DNA of 64,000 nucleotides from Engraulis encrasicolus (lineage: Eukaryota > Chordata > Actinopteri > Clupeiformes > Engraulidae), in contig NC_085868.1 of the NCBI RefSeq assembly GCF_034702125.1, positions 38,546,128 to 38,610,127 on the forward strand. The letters run 5' to 3'. The notes under the pieces are model-generated. The model was given only the letters and a program-made list of their open reading frames with translations, was not told the origin of the DNA and ran no database searches. Position numbers and translations under genes: made by a program. Shown piece after piece: positions 1 to 12,742 of this stretch. Numbering within the stretch: the stretch's first letter is position 1; the number at the start of each line of letters is the position of its first letter.

Positions 1-1003
1 GTCAGAGAGCCATTTGCTGAAGATGGTCTCGGGTTTTCTATACAGGCAGGGCTGGATTAAAGAGGCCTGGGGGCCCCTAGCCTAGGCTACAGGCAGTGGC
101 GGCTCTACCCATCTGGGGGCCCTAGCCGAAATATAGACATGGGACTTACAAAATGTTGATTGGTTGAAAAGTGATGGGTGGACACTTGGGGCTTTGATTG
201 CATATATGGAGTGCACCTGCTGGGTGAAATGTTTGCCCGACACTGAAGAAGGTTAACCCCGAAACGTCTGACGGGCAATAAACCACAAAAACTTGGGAGT
301 GCTGTCCTGACCTTTATTTCATATATTCTTGAGGAATGAGCACCCAGTTGTTTACTTTGTTTGAGTTGAGCGCGTTACACCACTGAGTTTATATAAAAAT
401 GAAAACATCAGACTCTTTATAAATGAAGATGAAATTATTTTAATGTGCAGTTCTATTCATCAAGGCATGAAGGATGAAATGAACATACAACAATAACGAC
501 TGGGTATCAAGAACTGACACTGACTTGTTGTTTCCATTTTTAAAAAACAGAACACTTCACTAAAAAAAAACAAAAAGTCTATTCCATCAAAACAGTTATT
601 CTCTTCTGTGAAACATCCCACAGTTATTCACGTCCACTCAAACGGTGAACTGCCTTTTAAAAAACAAACCCATCCACTCTTCATCAATCCACACTTCCAT
701 CCATCCATCCATCGGCTTGCAAAAATCCTGCAGTCTCTATGATGGACATGCCATTTCAAATAATCCTCCATTCAAGCACTGGCTGACTTTTAACAGTTAA
801 CAGTTTTCAGTGGATGGGGATTATTTGGGTTTTGTTTGTTTCGTTTTGCACAAAAGGACTTGGATGTGACTTACAAGTTGAGGGCAGAGAATGAGTGCTA
901 TGAGGCTCATGCTGTCGTTTACTCACTGGCGTCCACCTCTCTCTCTCTCCCCGCCTCATCCTTACACATACACAGAGCACAGCCCTGTCTGTGACTCGTC
1001 CTC
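1..1003. other. 3' flank / 3'UTR of ZC3H13
   Basis: AT-rich sequence downstream of the ZC3H13 stop. The first nucleotides beyond the stop are probably 3'UTR. Around 220-330 there is a piece with ACTGAAGAAGG...CCGAAACGT, a word also seen in fish interspersed repeats. No other coding potential was seen. Confidence 0.5.
439..444 (-). terminator. candidate ZC3H13 poly(A) signal (ATTAAA)
   Basis: On the minus strand an ATTAAA lies about 560 nt downstream of the stop. An AATAAA at 318..313 is the next candidate. The choice cannot be settled from sequence alone. Confidence 0.35.
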
Positions 1004-4000
1004 TTAGGAGACACAGACTTCGGGAGGAGGAGGAGGGGTGGGAGCGGAGGTGGAGGCTGAGGGGGTGGTGGATGCTCCGCTCTGTGCGGCGCGTTCCGCT
1101 GTTTCCGAGGAGGCCAGGGCCTTCTTGAAGAGACGTACGCCGAGCTGCAGCAGGTCGTTCTCCCCCACCGGGGGGCCGGTGTACAGCTGCTTAGTTGTGC
1201 CCTGCAGAGATAGAAGAAGCACATTCATTTTAGACATAAGCACTTTTTCACAGCCTGTTTGTGTTATAGTCCATCTAATTATCTGCTTCTAACATGTAGG
1301 ATGTTAAAGGTAGGGTTGGAGATCTTTGAAAAACGGTTCCTGTGAGCTATATTTTTGAAAATACACAGCCCGCCTCTCCCTTCAGCCCTCCCCTCAAAGC
1401 CACGCCTTCAAAACACATGAACGCGCATGCAGTCTGTCAAGTGTTCGGATTATCCCGGGAACCCACGAGAGCTCACGAGGCGGGGGGGCGGGCTAGAAGC
1501 CACGCAAAGCGACTAGCCAAGCTAACTTCCAGCCATGGCACTGTCTCCGGCTACGGTAAGAATGTTCAACATCACAATAAACGCACAGGCCGTCATGGTT
1601 GCCATTTCAAGAAATATTGATGACAGTAGATGTATACTAGATTAGTTATTGAACTTGACTTGATACGTGTTACTTAGATATCTCATTCTAACTTCCTAAC
1701 ACTGATGACAGATGCTATACTGTCATCCCTAGACTTCTAGCCAGTAGCTACAGTACTGACACATGGATTTATTTTGACAGATGTGTACCGCAGTATACAT
1801 TTTACTATTGTATTTATATATACCCGACACCACAATCCGTAGTGTTTTAGGCTATGACTTCAGATTTCACTTGGGTTGTCGCACGCGCAGACACAGGGAC
1901 AGAGGGAGTAAAGAAAAACAACCGAACTGATCAACGCTAATGAAATTGTTTTGGCTGACGATATTTTCATATGCTTTAGACCTTCCACGACCACGAGAGC
2001 TCCAGCTCTGACTTTCCTGGCCCATCACAATCATAACGACCTAACAGCCCAGTAGGACCGATGGCCAGAGATGGAGGAGGAGGAAGATAGACGCAGCAGA
2101 GGTCGGGGGTATTGATTAGGGAGACTCCAACAGAATTGACGCCCTGCTAACTGTAAGGATGTACATTCATCCCTCAATAACATTGTCCTGCTGTATTCCT
2201 CCAGATGTGTAAGTATTGTAATGGATGTTATCACAACGGATGTACTCTATATCGCAACACGAGTAGGCTACACGAGTACACCTGTTGTGATAACCATTAC
2301 AATATTTCTACTCCTATGAGTAGTAGTGTGATATTACATGGTTGTAGGTACACAACACCAGTGGTAGTTCAAGTACATCCATAAAAGCCCATCTACTTCA
2401 TACATCTGTGTAACCCCTGGCACAACACCAGTTTGTAAGAAATTGACTGAAAACGTTGTATGCATATAATTGGCACATCTTTATTTATATACTCAATAAT
2501 GATTGCTTATGTCCATATTGGTCTTATTGTCAATAGAGTTATTTAGTCCCCATCATCAAATAGAAAATGCACTACATAAAATGTATTTATTGCTTTGCAG
2601 GCCTTGATTCAATCATTGAATTTGAAGCAATCCCATCGGTTACTGCAGCGTGCCCTGACCCGCCGTGACCCCAGTTTGATGTTCGACCTGGCACATGACA
2701 TCTGGTCCTCAGTCACAGCCCAGTAGCACAACCAACCTGGCGCCTCTGCGCAATCTGTAAGGAGATGCCCATGAACATTGAAAGGAAATGCTGTGGTGTT
2801 CTCAGTTTTGATAAGACTTTGGGCTGATGTAGGACCAGGTGAGAGAAACGGTCTCTTCAGGCATGCAGCCTACAGACAGTATGGGGCACTTGAACAGGGC
2901 TGACGTTGTAATACACAGTACAATACCCAGGATTAGCCAGGGTTACCCTGCTCTACTAGAGCAATATAAAAGGTTTATACAGAGTACGGTATAAAACACA
3001 CAAACCGGCAGTGTGCAGACTTTTATTATTTTTCATTATCTGTAGGAGCATTCATCTGTACATCTCACCTTTTTGGTTTGGAACCACGTTTGTCTTGTTA
3101 CCATTGTTTTTTTCATACATAGAAAATAAATGCAACCTGTCAAATGTTCTTCTGATTGTGGTCTTGTGGAATATATAAATTATGTAACCATGCATTTTCA
3201 GTCAGAGAATGAATTAAAAAAAAGCCACACAGTCAAATTGTGTCCACCAATATTTACTGTCATTGAAATGTATGGACAATTTAAACAATGTATTACACAT
3301 GACACTAGATACATTACTTTATACTATATTTACAGTTGTCATTACCACACAAAAACTCTGGGAAGGTGGGTAAGTGCAGCAACTGTGAAGGGCCTAGTTT
3401 GAGGTTGGAGGCGTCTGTGCTGTAAAAAGATAAACAGAATTAGAAATCACATATCTGACAGTAGCTCCAGTGACATTTTCAATGTAAGTAACCTGGGTTG
3501 TTGGGGCAGGGACACCGAAAATAACTCCTTTATCTGGGCTCACCTGGTTGTGAGTGTCTGCGGTCAGCCATCCCTCTTAGGGTAGAAAGTCTTCTGCGCA
3601 GGACGGTGCCCTGAAGGTTGACGTTCACAGTATGCAGCCTTCATGTCCTGGAACTTTTATTGTGCAATTTTCCATATCTGTAACAAGCAATGTGTTAGAC
3701 TATATTAGGGCTTCATTACATCAAATTACACAGCAGGGTTTTACAGGGTGTTGGCTACAGTCCCAGGACCTAAGTGGACTTGTGTGCCTTGCTCAAGTGC
3801 ACTTCAGCCGTGGGTGTAGGTCAGAGGCGATTCCTCTTTGAGTACAAGGGAGGCGCCGCCTCCTGTCCAAAATCACGGAGAAATAGTATGTAAACTAATG
3901 CTTTACACGACTTAATATCATTGCTATTTCAGACCCAGCTCCATAGATGCATGTGCTCAACTTAGAGATTAAACCAATCTGTAATAAGATCCCGAGGCTC

Positions 4001-4810
4001 GCACGAGTTTTTTTTTTCCGCTCATGACAACGCAAGCGAGTCGAGTCTCAATGGACTTCAATGGCATGTGGGATTGTACGGTTTTTCAATGGCAAAATGC
4101 TAAACGGTCATTGGCTATTGCCGTGAAATTTTTTTAATTTTGAGACTGAGCCTCACTGGGAGTGAATGGAGAAGAGAGAGGAGGGGGGAGGGACCGGAGA
4201 CTGGAGCTCCGACTTGTGATTGGGTGAACCCCGTGTCAGTAGGCTACAGTAGTTGATTTCATTTCGAAATGCGGATATGTTATTAATTTGAGTGGGGAAG
4301 CTATTCATTGCGGTGTACTCCAGTTTTGTGTACATATTCTTGTAAACCTAGTGTTGCGAATAAAGTCTTAATAGTGGCACGTCCTTATCCTTTTTAATCT
4401 CCCAATTCAAAAGTTGAGGTTGCCTACTTTTCGTTATTGCTAGCTTGTAAGAAAGCTAGAGAGCTATGCAAAATGCCAAGCATTGTGGATTAAATTCTGG
4501 CGAATTCCAGTCGTCCTTATGAGGAGAAAATGAATATCAAGGAGCAGAGCAGAGCACTGCCTAATATTGACTTGGTGAAAAAGGTAGGGAAGAACAAACG
4601 TTTCTTTTGAGCTTTCGTGTTGTCTGATCAACTGGTTAACTGTCAAGTCCCGTGAGTGGCGAGTCCTTGTTTCCTACTGTGTTGGCAATGTCTGGTAAAT
4701 AATTAAAGATTTTGCGACCTCTAGTGGTAAGTTAAGCCGTGCACCCAGTAATGAACAAAGACAACGAAGGCAAACTCAATCACATCATTATGTGGCGGAG
4801 GTAGGCCTAA

Positions 4811-4851
<41 letters not shown>

Positions 4852-7800
4852 CATTTCCCTATGAATAGGCTACAAGGGGGATAATGATTAACAAATTTGT
4901 TTCAACAAGAGTCCTTCAGTGTGTGAGGCAGGCCATATGTGGCTCAGGACCAATGTAAGATGTGTGTCAAAATTGCCCCCCTTTTTTTTGCGTTCTGGAC
5001 ATATTGTAATTGAACAGCCTCCCCTGTTTGACAGACTACCAGCCGCCACTGATGGAGGTGTAGGTAGGGAGAGGTAAGGATGGGATTTCAACTTGCTTCT
5101 CTCTGATCTTAGGACCACCTCTCACCATCAGGTGATGGCTGGCTGCTACCTCAAATTTCATTCATGGCCCTAGTTATGTTCTGTAATCAGCATTGTTTTG
5201 ACCTTACACAAATAAATGTAAATGCATTCTGCACCATGGGGGGCTGTGAAGACCTTTGAGAATATTTGCAGAACTACATACTGAATTGAGCCATCCGCCT
5301 TTCTCTTGGTTGGTGTGTTGAGATGGTGACTGCAGTCCAGGCTTCTTGGATTGGAGGAGAAAAGCTGTGGCTTTTACTGGCATAAGTATGTGGTTGTGGA
5401 AGGACCCTGTCGGCTGTTGACCTGAGGGGAAAAAGAGCACAAATTGCATATTAGCACAGAGCCCATGCTTAGACCATAGACAGATAAATCATCTGGCACA
5501 ATCTGCATGCAACCAACAGAACCTAGAAAGAGAAAGATTAGCAGCAATACACAAAGGGGACAAGTATACAAAAACATGCAAAGTGTTCTGATAAGGTGCA
5601 TGGAGGTAGTCTGTGTTGATTCCAGCAACCTCAAAGACTGAAAAGTGTCCCAGTGTGTTGAATTGAAAACTTGGCGCGTGCGCGCGCACACATAGAAATA
5701 TCATAATTTAGTGCAGTGTTTCTCAACAGGGGTGCCGGGGCACCCTGGGGTGCCGTAGGGCCCCCTCAGGGGTGCCGCGGAAACGTGGCTGATAAATAAA
5801 TTATATAACATAAAACATATTTGTCAAAATTGATAAATTAATGTTAGTCAGTGGAATCTTTGATCTGCCATTTACGCACAATAAAGTAAATATTGGTCAC
5901 CCCAGCTGCAACTTTGAACGTAGGTCGTGCTACTAGGTTGTGTGTCTCCAAATGTGTTACATTCTAAGCTTGTGTGGTATCGGATGTGATGCTATATGGC
6001 TACTTGGTTTGGGGTGCCTTGAAATTTTCCATGAATTGAAAGGGTGCCTCGCCTAAAAAAAGGTTGAGAAACACTGATTTAGTGTATCAATTACAACTAC
6101 AGGATCTGTTCGCTTTTGTCAGATAGAACCATTGTTTTTCAAAGGCAGATCATTCCAAAAAGGATAGTAGTATCTGCAACTGGACGAAATTACACCCACA
6201 AACATGAATTAAATAAACTACCAGTGTGCGGTGATTCATTCTTCATTTACTTGGCAACCTTGATATGTTGTGAAACAGGAGCAAGGAACAGCTATGGAAA
6301 ACACCACACCTTGGAATGGACAAAGCAGAACATTTCAATATAACCAGGGTAAAACAAATAATGTACCGGCATCTCCATGTGATCATTCAGTGTAGCCATC
6401 ACAATAAAGATCTGCCGTGTAGCCGTCATGGTCATTAGGTGGTATTTATCAAATGCAAAACTACCGTCTTCTCAAAAACGACATCAGCGAGTTAACAACA
6501 TTACACCCACAATCATGTAAACATTTGAAAACCCAAGGCAATCTATTTTGCAATGCTGGAGCGGCGAACAGGTTGTGCTTGTGCTTGCTACTATTACCAG
6601 AGTCATACAACAGAGACGTACCAAAGCAAAACATGCAAACGATATATTTTTGTAAACCACTAGAAAGACATGGGCTTTGCTGGTCAAAGTAATGTGTGCG
6701 TAAACATGGTAGGTTACTTACTACGAGGTAGATCCGTATTTAGCAACTGAACGCGGATGGAGAAGGGGTGCTTCCGTCCTCCTCCCAGCTGGTTTGTCTG
6801 GCTCGTTCGCACAACTAGCAGCAAAACACACAAGAGTAACCGTCTGAGTTACACATAGCAATTCTGAAAACGTGTTCATGTGCACAGAATAAATGCCACA
6901 GGGGGGAAAAACACAAAAAAATAAAGCGATTGAGGTAGCAGCTATGTTAAGCAAGGTAGCAGCTAGATATGTTGGAGCTTGAGCTAATCCTCTGACCCCT
7001 CTCAATGGATACTTGCTTAAAAAAAGACACCACTGTGTCCTAAACCAATTCACAAAATATTATACAGACAAATATATTATCTCACCTCTCGATTAGAAAT
7101 ATGGTCACCAAAGCGTATTTGAAGCCGCTGCCGTAGCCGACATCTGTGTCCAAGAGTGTCAGGTCCCATTTCAAATTTTCAGCCCGTGTTGGAGTCTGGT
7201 CTTGCGAGTCCGATGATAATCCAAGGGAGTATGTTATCCTGACATGGTTAGTCTAGTGTTCCAAAAGCCAAAGTTCTTCCTGTAGCTCTGCAAAAGCCAC
7301 CAAAGTTTCCGAGTAGCTCTGCCTGCTGCTAACTCTCGTTACCTTGCTACTAGCCGAGTGATGATGAGCCTTGTCGCGTGTGCATGAATGATGGGGGCGG
7401 GGTCGGTCAAGTTCACGAGTCGGTGAACGCGCAGGGAGGAGGGGTGAGTGCTGGCGGTTGATGGACGTGTCAGAAACCAATAGAAGTGATGATGAGTATT
7501 ACTTCTATTGGTTGCCGTTTTCTTCTGACTACGCCCTCTACACTGGACCAAAAGATTTCGTTTTTTTCCCAAACACTCTATTTCAATGGGTGCTATGGCG
7601 TCATGAGGAGTTTTTCAGATGATATGGTAAAATATGTGCCAGAAAAACATCTCCTATCCCACCTTTAAGGGGACAAAAACATTGAGTCCAAGACAAACTT
7701 TCCTTGTGAAAAATGGTTGAACACATAAGTTTGGCTACAGTAGGTTTTTTACTATGGCCGCATTCAGGCCGACTGAGAACCGTGCCGGTGCCCGTTTCGG

Positions 7801-10692
7801 CACCTAATCGCAAACCGGCCGGCGTGTTCACGCCACAGATCTTAGCATTCGTGAGCCGGAAAATAAATTCCCAATGCGAAACAAAAACCGTGACGACAAC
7901 GTGGACGTCAGCAGATTCATCCAGGTAACAGTCACGTGTGGAAAAAGTTCAGAGCCCAGAATGAAAGCGGGTGCTTCAGATAAATTTGGTGCCAAACTTA
8001 AAGTGGTAGTTCGCTATTTTAGACATTAAGCCCTGTTTGTTTCTGGGGTGAAGTAGAGATGTTCTCATCATAATTTTGACATTTGGTGCTGAACGGAGCA
8101 TTTGGGTATCCAAGACTGCAGCCCCCCACCTTTACATTGACTCCAATGGAGCACTCAATCAATCGATCATAAAATGGCATTAAACTTTCGTTTGCAGAGA
8201 CATGATACTTTCACCGAGTGGTCAGGGGCAGCGATACGTTGGCTCGAAAATCACAGCGGAATACGCTTCCAGAGAAGATATATTATCATTGTTGTCCGTC
8301 TTCATTGATTGTATTGGTTTGACTAGTATTACTCCGCGCGACCGGAAATGGGGGTGCGTTTGTTTACGTTACTATCTATGGTTTGTATGCAAGCTGTAGT
8401 TTTTGTAGCCAGTCCCGCTCAAAGATAGCCGTTCTACCTCGCTCCTTGATGTCTACATAAACAACACACTATCGCTACCTACTGGCTGGATGTCTCCTGC
8501 TATTCAACGGCGTCTGGGGAAAAATAGGTCCGCCAAATGCTAAACAACAGTTAGAAGGCATATTTCGCTGCAATTTTCGGGTCAATTTATCGCTGTCTAC
8601 CACTGACCACACGGTGAGTTCCATGTCTTCTCAAACAAAAGTTTAATGTCATTTTATGATCGATTGCTTGAGTGCTCTATTGGAGTCAATGTAAAGGTGG
8701 GGGGGCTGCAGTCTTGGATACCCAAATGCTCCGTTCAGCACCAAATGTCAAAATTGTGATGAGAACATCTCTACTTCACCACAGAAGTCACACAAACAGG
8801 GCTTAATGTCTAAAATAGCAAACCACCACTTTAACTGGTGTGGGCACCGGCACTGTTCTGGGGTGCATTTCTCGAAACCATAGTTGCTAACTACATTAGC
8901 TACTTTGCTGTTTGCCATGTCATTTCTCATTGGCAACTACCAAAGTTACTAACTGGCTAACAACTATGCTTTCCAGAAATGCACCCCTGGTCGGCCTGAA
9001 AACAGTATGTGTGAACACGGGATGTCTACCTCTTCTGAAAACACCAGAGAGACTACAATTTAAACAATGACGCCATATTGGAAAGTTGCAGGCGTGCACA
9101 CATACAAATACACACAAGCATAAATAAAGACAGACACTCACCTTTTCGTTTTTGAGGAGCTGTTTGCGGATGGCGATGTCTCTGCGTGCGCTGAGAGCCT
9201 TGCAGCTGGAGCCCAGGTTCCGCAGCAGGCTGGCCCGCTCCACACGCCTGTTCAGGGCCGCCATGTTCAGCGCTCCTAGGTCATGCTCAAACAGGCGTTC
9301 TGCATCTGGGTATTCAGGCAATAGAAAGGCATAATCAGTACATTGTAGGCACGACAACTGCACTTCATCACCATATTTGCATTCAATTAAAAAATATTAT
9401 ATGCGGCCATCTTCGACTGTTTATGACGTTTTATGAGGATAGCAAAAACAGAATCCAAACTCAATGCATGTTACTTGATCCATGATCCAGGAATTGAACA
9501 AGGCTCTAATGAAGAAATGCTTATTACGCACACTTTGCATCCCCTCATCTCACTATCCATGTTTGGGTATCCAACTGTCTAATGAATTGAATTCCCACTG
9601 CCTAGTTCTTCTCCCTTTTCATTTTCATGCAAGTAAATTGCAGACTACTCGCAGACTGATTTCACGTAAACGTTTATCCAAAGATTCGTTAACGGGGTGC
9701 GGCCATCTCACCTTTAGGGTCATCCAGCTCCCCTTTGCAGACCTCCTTGACGCGAGCCATGAGCTGGGGCCCGGCCAGGCGGCGCGAGACGCCCGCCCGG
9801 AGGAGCACGGCACCGGGGGTGAAGCGGAGCAGAGCCGCCCCTGGAGCCCGCGGCTCCTGCTTCTGCTTAGGCATCAGGCTCGACCAGTCCACGTCGATCA
9901 CGTCCAGAGGACCTGCAGACGACACAGAACAAAATCCTTCACATTAGCCATGGTCTGTATATTCATGAGCAGATCTTATGGAATAACAAAATCAACCTAT
10001 TCAGAAATGGGTGTGATCACCCTTATCGAGTTCTGTAGGAGGACTCCCAATTAACCAGTACAATGACTAATCTCAAAAGCATACATGCAAGGAGACATTG
10101 TACATTGAGGAAATTAAGATTAAGATCTGAATCTAAAAAGACCAAAAGATTTGAAGTTAACATTTACAGAACCCTTTCACCGTGTGCAACCTGAGATATC
10201 TCAATGACTCACTGTCCGGCCTCAAGTCTAGATCATTCCCCAACACTCCCCCATATATATATATATATATTAGGGGTGGGCATAGATTAATTTTTTTAAT
10301 CTAGATTAATCTCACTGTAATTATGAAATTAATCTAGATTAATCTAGATTAATCTATATCAAAATGGCTCATTCAGAATAGGCACGATAGCGAAATAATG
10401 CCGAAAAAAACCTTGGGGTTTCTTAAGACAGATGGCGCATTAGACCAGAGCTCATCTTTTTTTCCAAAATGCATCTCATCTTCAAAAAATGGTCATGTTG
10501 ATACTTGGAGATGAAAAAATCACAGCAATATGTGTAAAGTGTGTCCAATATGTTAGGAAGCATTTACAGTTATAAGATACTGAAATTTCAAAATGAACAG
10601 CGCTATAAGTTGTAGAGGCAAATACAGATAAATCTAACAAACATTTAGGCTATTTAAACAATATTACCTCAACAATTCAGCATTTCATTTCT

Positions 10693-10742
<50 letters not shown>

Positions 10743-11553
10743 CTGCCACTGACTGTTAAAAGGAGCAGCGGCTCCTTTAAGAGAGGGAGGAGCTCTGCGC
10801 GTAGTAGGCGCAGCCCTCAGCAGAGCCAGGCTACTGGATATGCCTATCTAGAACCTACAGCACTGGCACACGGCGATTTGACAGTTGTTCTCAGAGTTAG
10901 AATGCCAGATGAGTTACAACTCGACATGAATTCAGTTTGCAAAAAAAAAAAAAGTCAAGCGCGACAACCGCGAGGTTTATTACCGTCGGACATGAGAATA
11001 TCTCACTGAATCGCAAATGTGCGCGATTGCAACACAAACATTCAGCAATAGGCCTAGATATTGACAGTTTCAGTTTGACAATCTTCAAAATGCATAGGAC
11101 TATCACACGGAATGTTTTGCAATTATAGCACAGGCAAGATTTCTGGAAGTTGTTTATGTATTCTATGCAATGCGTGAGGAAATGTAGGCTATGTCGGGCT
11201 GGTAGCTTCTCACACACAATAATGTCTCTCTATGCTTCACCTCAAACAATAAAGTCTCTTTAGTCTACCACTTATGAAAAAACACTCAAACAACAACTAC
11301 CACGGCAGAGGGATTAATGTTTTCAGCTGCAAACACTTCATATTTAGTAGGTCTGCTGAAACAACAGGTGGAGAGAGGAGAAGCGACTGGAGCGCAGTCT
11401 AAAAGCCTCTGTCAATTAAACGCTATGGTGACGTGCATACCCAAACTCCAAACCTATATTTTGAGAATAGATTAACGTGCGATATTTTCTTTATCGCGCG
11501 ACAAGAGTCTCACATTATCGCAGCACGTTAACGCCGATAACGGCCCACCACTA

Positions 11554-11586
<33 letters not shown>

Positions 11587-11594
11587 TACACACA

Positions 11595-11689
<95 letters not shown>

Positions 11690-12710
11690 AACTTGACAAA
11701 GTAATACCTGGCACTCTGTCGTCGTCCTGCTGGTCGTCTCTCTTCTGAGCGTTGTCTGCCAGGATCTCATCCAGCTCGTCATCACTGATGGGCTCGTACT
11801 CCTCTCCTCCCGACACCATGGAGCCGCCATCCTCCCCCTTGTCTTCCTCCTCTTCTGAAACACAACCAGGGATGGGAATAATGTTAAGTTTAGCAAGAAA
11901 GCCTGACAAGTTTCAGACTAATTCAGACAAGAACGTCGCATTTTTAAAGTTCAGGGGGCCTCACAATATTTCCCAAACAAACCACAGCAGTGACAAATAG
12001 TTATTAAATGTCTTGATGACAGCCGATTGGGACGTTTGCCTGTTACTGCCTGTTTTTTTTAAGTGGAAGCACTTAAATTTGCCCATTATCCATCTCATGC
12101 TTACCATCGTGACTATCACCCTTCTCATTTTCGCCGGTCATGTTGGGAGGGTGTGCGCTGTCCGCAGGCTTGTCAGCGTCCATGGCGACAGGTTCTCGTG
12201 GCAAGAGGGGCTCGTAGTCTCCTCCGCGCTCCATGCGTCCGTCTCCTCTGCCTTTGGGCTCCCCATGGGGGTGAGGGTGGGGATGGGGGTGGGAGTGAGG
12301 ATGAGGGTGGGGGTGAGGATGGGGATGAGGATGAGGGTGGGGGTGAGGATGGGGATGGGGATGGGGGTGCGCCATGGGATCAAAGGGGAGCATCCTCTCC
12401 CTCTCACCCATCCCCCGCTCCATGCGCTCCCTCTCTCTCTCCCTGTCTCGTTCCCTCTCTCGCTCCATCCTCTCCCTCTCCCGGTGCTCGCGCTCCCTCT
12501 CAGCCCGCTCTCGCTCGCGTTCCCGCTCCAGCCTCTCGTGCACGACGCCCGCAAATATCCCCTCGGGGAGCAGGCGTTCCCTGTCCCTCTGTTCCCTGAG
12601 GTCCCTGGGCTCGCGCTCCCGGATGGGCTCGCGGTTGGCCCCCCGGTGCGGTAGCAGGGGCTCGCGGACGCCCATGCGTGGGGGACCCCAGTCCCTCTGC
12701 ATTTGCGGGG

Positions 12711-12742
<32 letters not shown>

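Larger units (their letters stand above)
1308..7664. mobile_element. 6.4-kb TTAA-bounded DNA transposon (Kolobok/piggyBac-like target) inside the last ZC3H13 intron
   Basis: The element is bounded by TTAA at 1304..1307 and 7665..7668. Its ends are imperfect inverted repeats: AGGTAGGGTTGGAGAT on the left and, on the other strand at the right end, AGGTGGGATAGGAGAT. Inside are a possible promoter/first exon (ATG at 1535 in a good start context, codons to 1555, then GTAAGA), a decayed P2X7-like domain (2601..2994), an (AAT)n run and a hAT MITE at 5714..6076. No intact transposase frame is visible, so the class is assigned from the TTAA target only. Confidence 0.6.
7763..9000. mobile_element. Outer transposon with inverted ends, interrupted by two later insertions
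   Basis: The left end TTCAGGCCGACTGAGAAC followed by GTGCCGGTGCCC is mirrored on the right by GGGCACCGGCAC...GGTCGGCCTGAA. The body is interrupted by the TTAA element at 8002..8830 and by a small foldback at about 8858..8986. Confidence 0.65.

Noticed and set aside
2205..2385. Short Cys-rich frame (CKYCNGCYHNGC) considered as a zinc finger
   Set aside because: Spacing fits no known finger; sits in the decayed transposon, and other frames there carry stops.
9482..10054. 190-codon plus-strand frame
   Set aside because: Spans intron and the antisense of ZC3H13 exon 19; no conserved features.
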